The notes: a model not told the origin generated them from the sequence alone. A DNA stretch of 43,796 nucleotides from JBQTHD01 sp052390275 (GCA_052390275.1 JBQTHD010000017.1:1-43796), one strand, 5' to 3'; counted from the stretch's first letter, positions 14,798 through 23,827 are shown. Program-made: numbers and translations.

Positions 14798-16444
14798 CTA
14801 TCGGACCAGGGTGGGAATGCCACAGGCCGGCGGCGGAGGAAGCATGGCCAGCGCCGTAAGGTCCGCGGCAGCCAGGTCCAGGCCGAGGGTCTGAAGCACC
14901 GGGTGAAGGACGGTCTGCACCGCCGGGTTGGCGGTGACGGTGGAAAGGATGGTCGGCACCAGAGGCAGCACCAGGGGGGCCAGGAGACCGAGCGCCCCGC
15001 TGGAGGCGGTCAGGGTGAGCGGCGGAACCGAGGAGAGATTCAGGGTTGCCGCTCCGACATGCTGGGAGAAGGCGGGAGGAGGACCAACCGGCGGCGCGAA
15101 CTGCGTGGGGTATTCGAAGCTCAGGTCCCCGCCGGCAGCCGTTCCGGCCAGAGTCCCCGCCGCCGTCAGGCTGCCCACCAGGGGCGCCGAAGCATTGACC
15201 TTGACGGTGGCCCCGGCGGTGGTGGCATTGAGGCTGATCCCCGGCGATCCCGAACAGCGGATCTGGGTCAGGGTGGCCACCGCGCTGGCCGCCTCGAAGT
15301 CCAAGTCGAGGTGGACCGGCGGCAGCAGCACGCCCAGGTTCAACAGATCAATGGACAGCCGCAGGGCCACCTGGGAGGTCTTGGCCTGGGTTCCCACCGG
15401 CCCGCTGGCCGTCTGCGCCGGCTGGATGGCCCGGAGAGCGAACGAAACCTGCCCAACCAGGGGCACGTCCACCACCAGGCCGGGGACGCTCACGAAGCTG
15501 GTGCCGTTGGACAACTGCGCCGCTCCGGTGATCAGCCCGAACACATTCAGGGAGGTGTCCAGGGCCCCGGTGGCCGACGGCTGGGAGAGGCTCACCAACT
15601 GGCCCAGTGACACGGTGTTGAGGTTGGGCAGAAGGTTGATGGGAATGTCGTTGACCTCCGCCGCGGCCAGGGCCTGGCCGTTTCGTTCCAGGGCGGTGGC
15701 CGTGGCCCGTAGCAGGGTGGCGGCCGACATGGACGTGCCCAACAGCTTTTCCGGGGTTCCCACGTCCAGGCCCAACGCCGCCAACTCGGTCTGCAGGGCG
15801 GCCAGGCTGACGCTGCCGCTGGCCAGCCCGTCGTAGCTGACGGCGGACAGGTTGACCGCCGTGGCCCCGCCCAACATCTGGCCCAGTATCGGGTCGAGGA
15901 TCGACTTGCGCGTGTCGATGCTGACCAGGGTGGATCCAACCGAGAAGACCGCCCGACTGGCGATTCGGGCGAAGGCGGTGGCGGCCACGTCATGACCGCC
16001 GGCCACGAAGGCGTTGGCGATCCGGGACCGGGCGATCACCCGAACCGTGTCCCCCTCCGCAGCCGGGGTGAAGGTCCCGTCCGCGGCCAGGAACCCTCGG
16101 ACGGCCTCGGGGTTGGTGCCGGCCGCGGTGAACTCGAAACGATTCCTGGTGGCACTGGTCTCGGCCCGAGGCTGGACGGCGGAAAGATCCCATGCGGCGT
16201 CAAGGGCGGCAAGGTCGGCCACCTTCTGGTTCCGTCGGCGTTCGTTGGCCACCCGGCCCAGGTCGATGGACAGGGCGCTGGCCACGATGGCCAACACCAT
16301 GCCGGCAGCGGCCAGAGGCAGCACCGCTCCCTTCTGGGCGGACCGGCCAGCGCCGCTCCGCGACCGAACTTGCGATGCAGACCTGGTCGACCGGCGGCTC
16401 CCGGGTCCCTGGAGGTCCCTGAGAACCGGGAGGTATCTGGGCAT
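14798..16444 (-). CDS. tadG: TadG-like Flp pilus assembly protein
   Basis: 548 residues. Residues 40-90 match the TadG-type N-terminal region: KGAVLPLAAAGMVLAIVASALSID as membrane anchor followed by DLGRVANERRRNQKVADLAALDAA. The rest is a long Ala/Leu/Ser/Thr-rich extracytoplasmic region with many short beta-prone repeats, and two cysteines far apart (RCSGSPG and PACGIP). TadG-like proteins are minor structural or anchoring components of Tad pili. The start chosen is ATG at 16442-16444, two bases after the tadE stop. Divergent from cpaB, but part of the same pilus locus. The C-terminal domain is not recognised. Confidence 0.82.
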   Translation of the reverse strand: MPRYLPVLRDLQGPGSRRSTRSASQVRSRSGAGRSAQKGAVLPLAAAGMVLAIVASALSIDLGRVANERRRNQKVADLAALDAAWDLSAVQPRAETSATRNRFEFTAAGTNPEAVRGFLAADGTFTPAAEGDTVRVIARSRIANAFVAGGHDVAATAFARIASRAVFSVGSTLVSIDTRKSILDPILGQMLGGATAVNLSAVSYDGLASGSVSLAALQTELAALGLDVGTPEKLLGTSMSAATLLRATATALERNGQALAAAEVNDIPINLLPNLNTVSLGQLVSLSQPSATGALDTSLNVFGLITGAAQLSNGTSFVSVPGLVVDVPLVGQVSFALRAIQPAQTASGPVGTQAKTSQVALRLSIDLLNLGVLLPPVHLDLDFEAASAVATLTQIRCSGSPGISLNATTAGATVKVNASAPLVGSLTAAGTLAGTAAGGDLSFEYPTQFAPPVGPPPAFSQHVGAATLNLSSVPPLTLTASSGALGLLAPLVLPLVPTILSTVTANPAVQTVLHPVLQTLGLDLAAADLTALAMLPPPPACGIPTLVR

Positions 16445-16446
16445 CT

Positions 16447-16911
16447 TCAGGCTCCGATCTGAACGCTGGCGGATGAGGAGAACTGATCGGGTGTGACCAG
16501 ACCAAGGCCGGGAGCCGGCGGCACCAGCGGCTGCTCTGCGTAGGGGTAGGTGATGGTCACGGTCACACATGTGGGGCCGCTACCACCCACACAGGGGGCG
16601 GTGGCCACCGCGAAGTTGGCCGCTGCCACCTTCTCCGGCCCCAGCCAGCTGAGGGCCGAACGAGCCCGGGCATCCGCGGTGGCCACCGGATCACTGGCGC
16701 CGATGGCAGCACGGGCGCCCTCGGATGCGGCATTGGTGACCCCTTGCTTGACCGCCAGGATCATCCCGAAGGTGATGAGGCCATAGAGCAGAAAGGCCAG
16801 AAGAGTGAAGACCAGGGCGAATTCGACCATGGCCGCACCCCGTTGGGGACAGGGCGGCCGGCGCGTTCGGACCGGGGGAAACGACGCAGCGGAGCGGAGT
16901 TTGAGGGTCAC
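16447..16911 (-). CDS. tadE: TadE-like pseudopilin
   Basis: 154 residues. Near residues 24-50 the sequence RGAAMVEFALVFTLLAF carries a prepilin-type cleavage motif: cleavage after Gly would leave Glu at +5, as in TadE/TadF pseudopilins, followed by a 22-residue hydrophobic helix. The C-terminal domain contains CVGGSGPTC, a probable disulfide pair. The protein should be processed by a prepilin peptidase (CpaA/TadV), whose gene is not in this window. It starts at GTG 16909-16911 and is immediately followed by tadG. Its leader faces the structured intergenic segment before cpaB. Confidence 0.87.
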   Translation of the reverse strand: MTLKLRSAASFPPVRTRRPPCPQRGAAMVEFALVFTLLAFLLYGLITFGMILAVKQGVTNAASEGARAAIGASDPVATADARARSALSWLGPEKVAAANFAVATAPCVGGSGPTCVTVTITYPYAEQPLVPPAPGLGLVTPDQFSSSASVQIGA

Positions 16912-16916
16912 AGGCG

Positions 16917-16957
16917 CCCTATCGGTAGGGACGATCCATGGCTTTAGCCCGATCGTC
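16917..16957. promoter_or_regulatory. Structured inverted repeats in the tadE/cpaB divergent region
   Basis: Two adjacent elements: CCCTA-TCGG-TAGGG (16917-16930), and GACGATC (16930-16936) paired with GATCGTC (16951-16957), the latter enclosing GGCT-TT-AGCC (16940-16949). They lie in the 195-bp gap between divergent tadE and cpaB. As DNA they could be regulator sites; as RNA a two-part stem on either strand. I compared the segment with c-di-GMP and c-di-AMP riboswitch cores and do not see one. Confidence 0.45.
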
Positions 16958-17106
16958 GGCGACGTGAGCGGTGACCCCGCAGAGCCCGCTTCATCACAGG
17001 TCTGGCGCTTTCATCGCCTGGTCGACCAAGGAATTCCCGCTTCAGGTCGGGGAGCTGGGAACCGACACATCGGCCGACCCTGACCCGACCAACTCGTGGA
17101 GAAGAA

Positions 17107-17835
17107 ATGGCCAAGCGATCGAACCTGCTCCTAGTAATCGGCCTCGCCGTGTTCGTACTCGGCGCTGCCACCACCTACCTGCTGGTGCGCGACGACTCGT
17201 CGGCTCCGGCCCCCGGATCCGGCCGATCCGCCGTACTGGTCGCGGCCAAGGAGATCCCGGCCGGAACAAGCGGTAGTGAAGCCGTGGAGTCCGGCCTGGT
17301 CCAGACCCGGTCGGTGGTCGACACCGCCCGCCCGGCCACAGCGCTGTCGGACTCGTCCCAGCTGATCGGTCGCATCGCCGTTCTGGGCGTTCCCGCCGGG
17401 GCGGTCCTGACCTCCGAACAGTTCGCTCAGGCTCAGACCCGGATCGGCACTCTGCGAATCCCCGACGGCAAGACCGCCCTGGCTCTGTCGTTGGACCAGG
17501 CTCCCGGAGTCGGCGGCTTCGCCGGCGCCGGCGACCGGATCAACGTCTACGGAATGGTCAAGGCTTCGGTCGAGGCCAAGGGCCTGCCCGCCGTCCACCT
17601 CGTCCTGCAGAACGTCGAGGTCCTGAACGTGAACGGGACGGCTGTGGCCACCAACCCGGGAGCAGCCTCCGGCCAGCTCATGTACCTGGTGGCAGTGTCC
17701 CCGGCCGAAGCCGAGCGCCTCATCTTTCTGACGACCTTCGAGAAGCTCTACTTCTCCCTGGTGGCCTCGGACCAGGCACCAGTGGCCAGCACCCCGGGCG
17801 CCACCCTCAACGACGCCCTCCGGCTGATCGCCTAG
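17107..17835 (+). CDS. cpaB: CpaB/RcpC Flp pilus assembly protein
   Basis: 242 residues. An N-terminal anchor (LLLVIGLAVFVLGAATTYLLV, residues 6-26) is followed by a SAF-type domain: VLVAAKEIPAGTSGSEAVESG, then IGRIAVLGVPAGAVLTSEQF, typical of CpaB. The second half matches the RcpC/CpaB domain (ALALSLDQAPGVGGFAGAGDRINVYG). Extracytoplasmic beta-clip part of the Tad assembly system. GGAGAAG precedes the ATG by 5 nt. First gene of the plus-strand tad operon; cpaE follows after 8 bp. Confidence 0.9.
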   Translation: MAKRSNLLLVIGLAVFVLGAATTYLLVRDDSSAPAPGSGRSAVLVAAKEIPAGTSGSEAVESGLVQTRSVVDTARPATALSDSSQLIGRIAVLGVPAGAVLTSEQFAQAQTRIGTLRIPDGKTALALSLDQAPGVGGFAGAGDRINVYGMVKASVEAKGLPAVHLVLQNVEVLNVNGTAVATNPGAASGQLMYLVAVSPAEAERLIFLTTFEKLYFSLVASDQAPVASTPGATLNDALRLIA

Positions 17836-17843
17836 TTGCGGCC

Positions 17844-19115
17844 ATGCGCAACCCTCGAATAGCCGTCCTGGAACGGGCCCCGGAACTGGCCCAGCAGGTT
17901 CGGACCGTGGCCATGACCCTGGTTCCCCGGCCCGAGGTGGTGACCCTGGACCGGCTCGACGCGGCCGAGGACTTCCTGGTTGCGTCCGGCCCGATCGACG
18001 TGCTGGTGGCCGGCCCCGCCATGGCGACCCGGGCGGGCTTTGCCCGCCTGGCCGCCATGCACGACGAATCCCCCTGGACCCGGGTGATTCTGGCCTTCTC
18101 CGAGCGTCCCGAAGCCGGGCTCAGAGACATCATTCGCACCGGGGCCCTGGACGTGGTCCAACTCCCCGTGGTGGACCGATCTCTGGCCACCGCCTTGGAC
18201 CGGGCCCTTGGCGCCAGCCGGGCCCGGGCCCCTCAGCCGTCTGAGTCGTCGGTGCGGGCCCGTTCCCGCACCGGGCGGGTCTACACCGTGGCCTCGGCCA
18301 CCGGGGGCTGCGGGAAGACCTTCTACGCCACCAACCTGGCCTACTTCCTCCACGCCCACACCGGGGCCAGCACCTGTCTGGTGGACCTCGACCTTCAGTT
18401 TGGTGAGGTCTCCACGGCGCTGCGCCTCAAGCCCGAACTGACCATCGCCGACCTGTTGTCCCGGGAGGATGCCGACGCCGAAGGGCCAGCCGCTGCCTCC
18501 GAGCTGGCCGGCCACCTGGACTCCTACGTGGTGCGACACTCCACCGGGATTCACGTACTGGCGGCGCCGAAGGATCCCTCCGACGCCGACCGCATCCATC
18601 CCTCCGACGTGAGCCGGGTGCTCGAAGCCGTCCGCAGTCGGTTCGACAACGTGATCGTCGACACGCCCGCCGCTCTCAGCGAGATCGTCCTGGCCGCCTT
18701 CGATCTGTCCGACCAGCTCTATGTGATGGGAACCCTGGACCTGCCCAGCGTGAGGAACATGAGCCTGTTCCTCTCCACCCTGGACAAGCTCAAGATCCCT
18801 GCCGACGACGTCAACCTGGTCCTGAACAAGGCCGAGACCGACGTCGGGATCACCGTGGCCGAAGTCACCGAACTCTTCGCCCAGGGCTTCTCCTCGGTAC
18901 TTCCCTACGCCCGTGAAGTGTCCCGATCCGTCAACCTGGGCTCACCCATCCTGGCCGCCTCCCCCAACTCCGAAGTCAGTCTCCGACTGGCCGCTGGACT
19001 GGTCGAACTGCTGCCCGAAGCGGCCCGGGCCGCAGCCATGCCCCGGTCCCCGGAGCCGGCCCGCCACGGCCGGATAGGCCGGCTGTTCAGACCCATCCTT
19101 CACCCGCTCGGGTGA
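17844..19115 (+). CDS. cpaE: CpaE/TadZ-like localisation ATPase
   Basis: 423 residues. Residues 1-125 form a receiver-like domain without a clear phospho-aspartate pocket, as in CpaE/TadZ. Residues 146-400 are a ParA/MinD-type ATPase: deviant Walker A ATGGCGKTF with Lys158, LVDLDLQFGEVSTALRL (Walker A' region) and NVIVDTPAAL (Walker B). The usual KGGVGKT is altered to TGGCGKT. Family role: polar positioning of the Tad machinery. The C-terminal 35 residues are basic (RHGRIGRLFRP). A 149-bp gap separates it from cpaF, with a short GCTCGACCA direct repeat near 19201. Confidence 0.9.
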   Translation: MRNPRIAVLERAPELAQQVRTVAMTLVPRPEVVTLDRLDAAEDFLVASGPIDVLVAGPAMATRAGFARLAAMHDESPWTRVILAFSERPEAGLRDIIRTGALDVVQLPVVDRSLATALDRALGASRARAPQPSESSVRARSRTGRVYTVASATGGCGKTFYATNLAYFLHAHTGASTCLVDLDLQFGEVSTALRLKPELTIADLLSREDADAEGPAAASELAGHLDSYVVRHSTGIHVLAAPKDPSDADRIHPSDVSRVLEAVRSRFDNVIVDTPAALSEIVLAAFDLSDQLYVMGTLDLPSVRNMSLFLSTLDKLKIPADDVNLVLNKAETDVGITVAEVTELFAQGFSSVLPYAREVSRSVNLGSPILAASPNSEVSLRLAAGLVELLPEAARAAAMPRSPEPARHGRIGRLFRPILHPLG

Positions 19116-19264
19116 TCGACCGATAACCCGAGAGACATCCATGCCGCAGCCCCCGAGCGATCGACATTCAAGCCGTCAACCCTCAAGGCACAGACACCCA
19201 AGCTCGACCAGCTCGACCAGCTAAGAGCACCTCCCCCCAGATCAAGGCCAGGAGACCAAGGAAC

Positions 19265-20887
19265 ATGAGACTCTCAGACAAGCTGGCGGAGGCCGAGGAG
19301 CGCGACCGGGGAGCCGGTTCGTCCTCCTACGCCGATAGCCGCAACGCTTCCCCCGGACCCCAGCGAGGCCGTAACTCCGACCCCAACCGCCTGTCGAGGG
19401 CCAGTTCGGCCTCCTGGCATGCCTCGAAGCGCAAGGTCCGGGAGCTGGTACTGGCCGAGGTCGCTCCCCGAATGGAGACCATGAGTTCGGGCGAGGTGGC
19501 CACTGAGGTCAGAGCCGCTCTGGACCGCATCCTGGGCCGCCAGGACGTCAAGGTTTCCCCTCGGGAACGTCGGGCGTTTGTGGCCGAGGTTCTCCAGGAC
19601 ACCCTGGGCTACGGGCCCCTGGACCCCATGCTGGCGGACTCCGACGTCACCGAGATCATGTGCAACAGCTACGACGACATCTGGGTGGAGACCGACGGAC
19701 AACTCCACCACACCGGCGTCACCTTCAGCGATGAGGAGCAGTACCGCCACGTAATCGACAAGATCGTGGCCGGCGTCGGCCGCCGAGTGGACGAGTCCTC
19801 CCCCATGGTCGACGCCCGTCTGCCCGATGGCTCCCGGGTCAACGTGATCCTGCCTCCCCTGGCCATCGGCGGACCGGTTCTGACCATCCGCAAGTTCGCG
19901 GCCGATCCCTACACCGTCAAGGATCTGATCAACTTCGGGACCTTCACCCTCGACCTGTCCCTGGTGCTCGAAGCCTGCGTACGGGGCAAGCTGAACGTGG
20001 TCGTCTCCGGGGGAACAGGAACCGGCAAGACGACCAACCTCAACGTCCTGTCGTCCTTCATCCCCGAGGGCGAGCGCATCGTCACCATCGAGGACGCGGC
20101 GGAGCTCCAGCTCCAGCAGCCCCACGTCATCACCCTGGAGGCCCGGCCGGCCAACGCCGAGGGCGCCGGCGAGGTCCGCATCCGGGACCTGGTTCGCAAC
20201 GCCCTTCGTATGCGCCCGGACCGGATCGTGGTCGGAGAGGTCCGGGGCGGCGAAGCCCTGGACATGCTTCAGGCCATGAACACCGGCCACGAGGGATCCA
20301 TGACCACCGTGCACGCCAACAGCCCCCGGGATGCCCTCAGCCGGATTGAAACCATGGTTCTCATGGCCGGCTATGACCTGCCCATCCGGGCCATCCGGGA
20401 GCAACTGGCCTCGGCGCTCGACCTGTTCGTCCACCTGGACCGGACCTCCGACGGACGTCGGGTGGTGACCAGCGTCACCGAGATCCAGGGAATGGAGGGC
20501 GACATCATCCTGCTCCAGGAACTCTTCGCCTACCGCTCCCGGCCCCGGGCCGACGGCCGGCCGGGCGGGGAACTGGTTCCCACCGGTCTGCGCCCCAAGT
20601 TCATGGACCGCCTGGCCGAACGGGGAATCGAACTCCCGGCCAAGGTGCTGCGCCCGGATGGGTCCGGCGAATCCGTGCGCCCGGTCCGGGCCTCCCGGCC
20701 CACCCCGGCGGTCGCGCCCACCCCCCAAGCGGAGCCTCCCGCTCGCAGCCGTACATCGGCGCTGGCCCCGCTGGCCCCGGCGACCGAGGACGACGATGAC
20801 ACCGCCGATGGCGTGGGGTGGCCTGAGGGCCGCCGGGCCTCGGACCGTCTGGCCGCGGTTGGATCCCGTCTGGGAATCCGGCGATGA
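19265..20887 (+). CDS. cpaF: CpaF/TadA secretion ATPase
   Basis: 540 residues. Type II/IV secretion-superfamily motor for Tad pilus assembly. Visible: the N-terminal domain with LGYGPLDPMLADSDVTEIMCN, Walker A GGTGTGKTT with Lys255, the Asp box EDAAELQL, Walker B RPDRIVVGEVRGGEALD and the His box MTTVHANSPRDALSRIETM. The start is preceded by AAGGA. The ends are low in complexity: 55 N-terminal polar residues, and a C-terminal extension of about 90 Pro/Ala/Arg-rich residues beyond the motor core, probably disordered. The stop overlaps tadB (ATGA). Confidence 0.95.
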   Translation: MRLSDKLAEAEERDRGAGSSSYADSRNASPGPQRGRNSDPNRLSRASSASWHASKRKVRELVLAEVAPRMETMSSGEVATEVRAALDRILGRQDVKVSPRERRAFVAEVLQDTLGYGPLDPMLADSDVTEIMCNSYDDIWVETDGQLHHTGVTFSDEEQYRHVIDKIVAGVGRRVDESSPMVDARLPDGSRVNVILPPLAIGGPVLTIRKFAADPYTVKDLINFGTFTLDLSLVLEACVRGKLNVVVSGGTGTGKTTNLNVLSSFIPEGERIVTIEDAAELQLQQPHVITLEARPANAEGAGEVRIRDLVRNALRMRPDRIVVGEVRGGEALDMLQAMNTGHEGSMTTVHANSPRDALSRIETMVLMAGYDLPIRAIREQLASALDLFVHLDRTSDGRRVVTSVTEIQGMEGDIILLQELFAYRSRPRADGRPGGELVPTGLRPKFMDRLAERGIELPAKVLRPDGSGESVRPVRASRPTPAVAPTPQAEPPARSRTSALAPLAPATEDDDDTADGVGWPEGRRASDRLAAVGSRLGIRR

Positions 20888-21900
20888 CCGCCATCGGCAT
20901 CGAATCCATCACGATCGGTGTGCTGGGAGCATCGTTGAGTGCCTCGGTCATGTTCGCCATGGTCACCGTCGGCGCCGGCATGGCCCTGCTGGTCGGGGGC
21001 CTGCTGGGGCGCATCCGGGCCCGGGAGCGCGACCTGGCCTCCGTGCTCGATCTCCCCTACGGCGAGCGCGACGTGGACGTCGCCTCCGTCTCGGCCAGCT
21101 ATGGCCCGCTCATGGAGCAGACCATTGGTCTGGCCGGCAAGGTGGTCACCCAGATCGACTCCAAGGGGGCCATGACGGCCTCGCTGGAGCGGGCTCGCCT
21201 GCCCCTTCGCCCCGGAGAACTGGCGCTGTTGACTGCGGCCGGCGGCGTGATCGCCGGAACCGTCCTCATTGGGATCACCGGTAGCTGGCTGTTCGGCCTG
21301 GCCGGACCGGCGCTGGCGCCGCTGGCGACGGGAGTGTTCATCCGTCGCCGGATCGCCAAGCGCAAGGCCGCCATCGAGGCCGCCCTGCCCGACGCCCTGT
21401 CCCTGGTGGCCTCATCGCTGTCGGCCGGCCACACCTTCCTTCGCGCCATCCAGATGATGTGCGAGGAGGCTCCCCCGGAGTTGGCTGAGGAGTTCGGTCG
21501 GGTGGTGGCCGAGACCCGCCTGGGCGATCCCCTGGTCGATGCCCTGGGTCGGATGGCAGCGAGGCTTGACATCCGGGACCTCGACTGGGTTGTCCAGGCC
21601 ATCCGGATCCAGCAGCAGGTAGGTGGGCGGCTGGCCGAGTTGCTTCACACCCTGGCCGACTTCATCAGGGCTCGGGAAGAGGTGCGTCGGGAGGTTGCCG
21701 TCCTCACCGCCGAGGGCCGTATCTCCGCTTGGGTTCTGGCCTGCCTCGCTCCCTTCATGTTGCTGGTAATGCAGATCGTCAGTCCCGACTACCTGGCTCC
21801 CCTGCTCACGGGTTGGGGCCTGGTCACGCTCGCTTTAACCGCGGCCATGGTGGCCATCGGCTCGTTGATCATCTTCAAGATGACCAGGATCGAGGTCTGA
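20884..21900 (+). CDS. tadB: TadB inner-membrane platform protein
   Basis: 338 residues, T2SF/GspF-type. Membrane segments at the N-terminus (two, around residues 10-45), in the middle (LALLTAAGGVIAGTVLIGITG and LFGLAGPALAPLATGVFI) and at the C-terminus (ISAWVLACLAPFMLLVMQ, LVTLALTAAMVAIGSLIIF). The cytoplasmic T2SF domain between has ALPDALSLVASSLSAGHTFLRAIQMM and GDPLVDALGRMAARLDIRDLDWVVQAIRIQQQVGG, characteristic of TadB. With TadC it forms the platform driven by CpaF. ATGA overlap with cpaF. Confidence 0.92.
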   Translation: MTAIGIESITIGVLGASLSASVMFAMVTVGAGMALLVGGLLGRIRARERDLASVLDLPYGERDVDVASVSASYGPLMEQTIGLAGKVVTQIDSKGAMTASLERARLPLRPGELALLTAAGGVIAGTVLIGITGSWLFGLAGPALAPLATGVFIRRRIAKRKAAIEAALPDALSLVASSLSAGHTFLRAIQMMCEEAPPELAEEFGRVVAETRLGDPLVDALGRMAARLDIRDLDWVVQAIRIQQQVGGRLAELLHTLADFIRAREEVRREVAVLTAEGRISAWVLACLAPFMLLVMQIVSPDYLAPLLTGWGLVTLALTAAMVAIGSLIIFKMTRIEV

Positions 21901-21901
21901 A

Positions 21902-22936
21902 ATGGATATTCAGGAAGTCATCCAGATCCTGGCGGTCGCCGGGCCGTCTTCCGACCTGGAATCGCCTGGTCGGGGAATCCTCGGCCTGGGGGAGGGCGTC
22001 GGGAATGTTCTCGGCGTCAACCCCCTTCTGCTCGGCCTGGCTATCGCTGTCGTCGGGATTGCCTTGGTGGGCACGGCCCTGCTCACCGGCCGGCGCTCAT
22101 CGGTGGCCATGGGCTACTTGAGGGACATGGACGGTTCGGGCCCGGTGGCCGACACCTACTCCAGCCAGTTGGGCGAGCCCTTCCTGGTCCGGGTGGTCAA
22201 GCCCATGACCGGGTCAATGATCGAGGGCGTTCGGCGCCTCACGCCGCGGCACCATCTGGACAAGATCGCCCGTCAGCTTTCCCTCGCCGGCCTCAGCTCC
22301 ACTGTGCGTGCCGAGGACTTCCTGGTCGGTCAGGCCGCGGGTACCGGACTCCTGTCCATCGGCGCTTTGGGGTACGCCCTGGTGGCCCAACCCCCGGCCC
22401 GGATCGCCATCCTCCTCATTGTCCTGGCTCCGGCCGTGGGCCTCTTGGCTCCCCCGGCCTGGCTGGCTCGCAAGGTTCGGGAGCGCCACGACCTGTTGCG
22501 GCGAGACCTACCCGACACACTCGACCTCCTGGCCATATCGGTCGAAGCCGGAGTGGGCTTCGAGGGGGCGATGGCCGTGGTCTGCCAGCACTTCAACTCC
22601 CCGTTGGCGTCGGAGTTGGGTCGAACCCTTCGGGAGATGGAACTCGGACTTCCCCGCAAGGAGGCCTTCACCAATCTCAAGCGCCGCACCGAGGTCCCCG
22701 AGTTGTCCAACCTGGTTCTCGCTCTTCTCCAGGCGGACGCCTTGGGAATTCCCGTCGGCCGGGTCCTCAAGACCCAGGCGGCCGAGATGCGCAACAAGCG
22801 ACGCCAGTGGGCCCGGGAGAAGGCGGGAAAGCTCCCGGTCAAGATGCTGTTCCCGTTGGTTGCCTTCGTCTTCCCCTCCATCTTGGTGGTGGTCCTGGGC
22901 CCGGCGGCCGGCGGAATAATGAAGGCCCTCCAGTAG
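21902..22936 (+). CDS. tadC: TadC inner-membrane platform protein
   Basis: 344 residues, the second T2SF-domain protein. Features: N-terminal hydrophobic segment (NPLLLGLAIAVVGIALVGTALL), a pair in the middle (AAGTGLLSIGALGYALV and IAILLIVLAPAVGLLAPPAWL), then DLPDTLDLLAISVEAGVGFEGAMAVVCQHF and NLVLALLQADALGIPVGRVLKTQA, and a final helix (MLFPLVAFVFPSILVVVLG). It starts one base after the tadB stop. Immediately downstream lies a perfect 16-bp inverted repeat, probably where the structural operon ends or is attenuated. Confidence 0.92.
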   Translation: MDIQEVIQILAVAGPSSDLESPGRGILGLGEGVGNVLGVNPLLLGLAIAVVGIALVGTALLTGRRSSVAMGYLRDMDGSGPVADTYSSQLGEPFLVRVVKPMTGSMIEGVRRLTPRHHLDKIARQLSLAGLSSTVRAEDFLVGQAAGTGLLSIGALGYALVAQPPARIAILLIVLAPAVGLLAPPAWLARKVRERHDLLRRDLPDTLDLLAISVEAGVGFEGAMAVVCQHFNSPLASELGRTLREMELGLPRKEAFTNLKRRTEVPELSNLVLALLQADALGIPVGRVLKTQAAEMRNKRRQWAREKAGKLPVKMLFPLVAFVFPSILVVVLGPAAGGIMKALQ

Positions 22937-22979
22937 CCACCACCCTGCGGGAGACGTCCCAGGATTCACACAACGCCCC

Positions 22980-23016
22980 GGCCTTCCAGGAGACCGCTCA
23001 GGTCTCCTGGAAGGCC
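22980..23016 (+). other. Perfect 16-bp inverted repeat after tadC
   Basis: GGCCTTCCAGGAGACC (22980-22995) and its exact reverse complement (23001-23016) flank the 5-nt loop GCTCA. It begins 43 nt after the tadC stop. No T-run follows. The hairpin would be very stable in RNA and falls in what would be the first codons of the kinase if a far-upstream start were used, arguing for a later kinase start. It may partially terminate or protect the upstream message. Confidence 0.7.
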
Positions 23017-23052
23017 CTGGCCTGGAGCGGATGCATTCTGGCCCTGGCCCTG

Positions 23053-23826
23053 GTGGCAGGCCTTCCCCACCTGTGGGTTCTGGAACTGGGGCTGCTGGTG
23101 GTTCTGGCCGGGTACGGCCGGCTGCTTTTCGGCCGCCAGGCCCGGGCGGCCTCGGACACCCTGGCCCAGGTTGACCGGTTTCGATCCATGGGCGCCGACG
23201 CCGAGCGCATTCGCATCGCCCGCGACATCCACGACCGGGTCGGCCAATCATTGGCCTACGTGGCCTTCAGCCTCGAGCAGCTGGCCGCCGGGTCCGAACC
23301 CGACCGGGATGGCCCACTGTCAACGCTGCGCAGCGAAGTCCGCGGCGTCCTCAGCGAGGTGCGCGAAACCCTGTCGGACCTGCGGACCGACGTGACCGAT
23401 GCCCGCGGAATCGCGGCGACCCTTTCGACCTTCCTCGATCGGGTCGCCGACCGATCGGGCCTGGAGGTGCACCTGGTCAGTGAGGAGTCCCAGCGACTCG
23501 ACCTGCGTTCCGAACGGGAGCTGTGGCGGATGGCCCAGGAAGCCATAGCCAACGCCGAGCGACACGCGGCCGCCACCACGGTTGATGTGACCTGGTTCAG
23601 CGACGGCACCAGCGCTCGCCTCGGGGTCACCGATGACGGCCGTGGCTTCGACCCGGCTGATCCCGGGCCCGACTCCTACGGCATCCAGGGGATGGCGGAA
23701 CGGGCGGAGTCGATCGGCGCTCTTCTGGAGATCCGCTCCCGACGGCATTCCGGGACTCAGGTGACCGTCACGATTTCGGCCGATTCCGGCCGCCCGCCGT
23801 CGCGTCATCCGACGATCAGGCTTTGA
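23053..23826 (+). CDS. Histidine kinase of the NarL-partner (HisKA_3) type
   Basis: 257 residues from GTG 23053; the frame stays open back to an ATG at 22807 inside tadC, but the hairpin at 22980-23016 and the 130-nt overlap make that start unlikely. True start uncertain. A membrane helix (LWVLELGLLVVLAGYGRLLF, possibly preceded by a second one if translation starts earlier) leads to the dimerisation helix RIRIARDIHDRVGQSLAYVAF with the phospho-histidine, then an HATPase_c domain: LWRMAQEAIANAERHA (N box), VTDDGRGF (G1) and GIQGMAERAESIGALL (G2). No periplasmic sensor domain of any size. It sits between tadC and the pilin with its response regulator, suggesting it controls pilus expression. 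Confidence 0.85.
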   Translation: MAGLPHLWVLELGLLVVLAGYGRLLFGRQARAASDTLAQVDRFRSMGADAERIRIARDIHDRVGQSLAYVAFSLEQLAAGSEPDRDGPLSTLRSEVRGVLSEVRETLSDLRTDVTDARGIAATLSTFLDRVADRSGLEVHLVSEESQRLDLRSERELWRMAQEAIANAERHAAATTVDVTWFSDGTSARLGVTDDGRGFDPADPGPDSYGIQGMAERAESIGALLEIRSRRHSGTQVTVTISADSGRPPSRHPTIRL

Positions 23827-23827
23827 C

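Noticed and set aside
16912..17106. Possible c-di-GMP-I or c-di-AMP riboswitch before the pilus genes
   Set aside because: Read on both strands; the conserved core sequences of these classes are absent, only simple inverted repeats are seen.
22807..23052. Upstream start for the histidine kinase
   Set aside because: It needs 130 nt of overlap with tadC and translation through a perfect 16-bp hairpin; no family sequence is found there.
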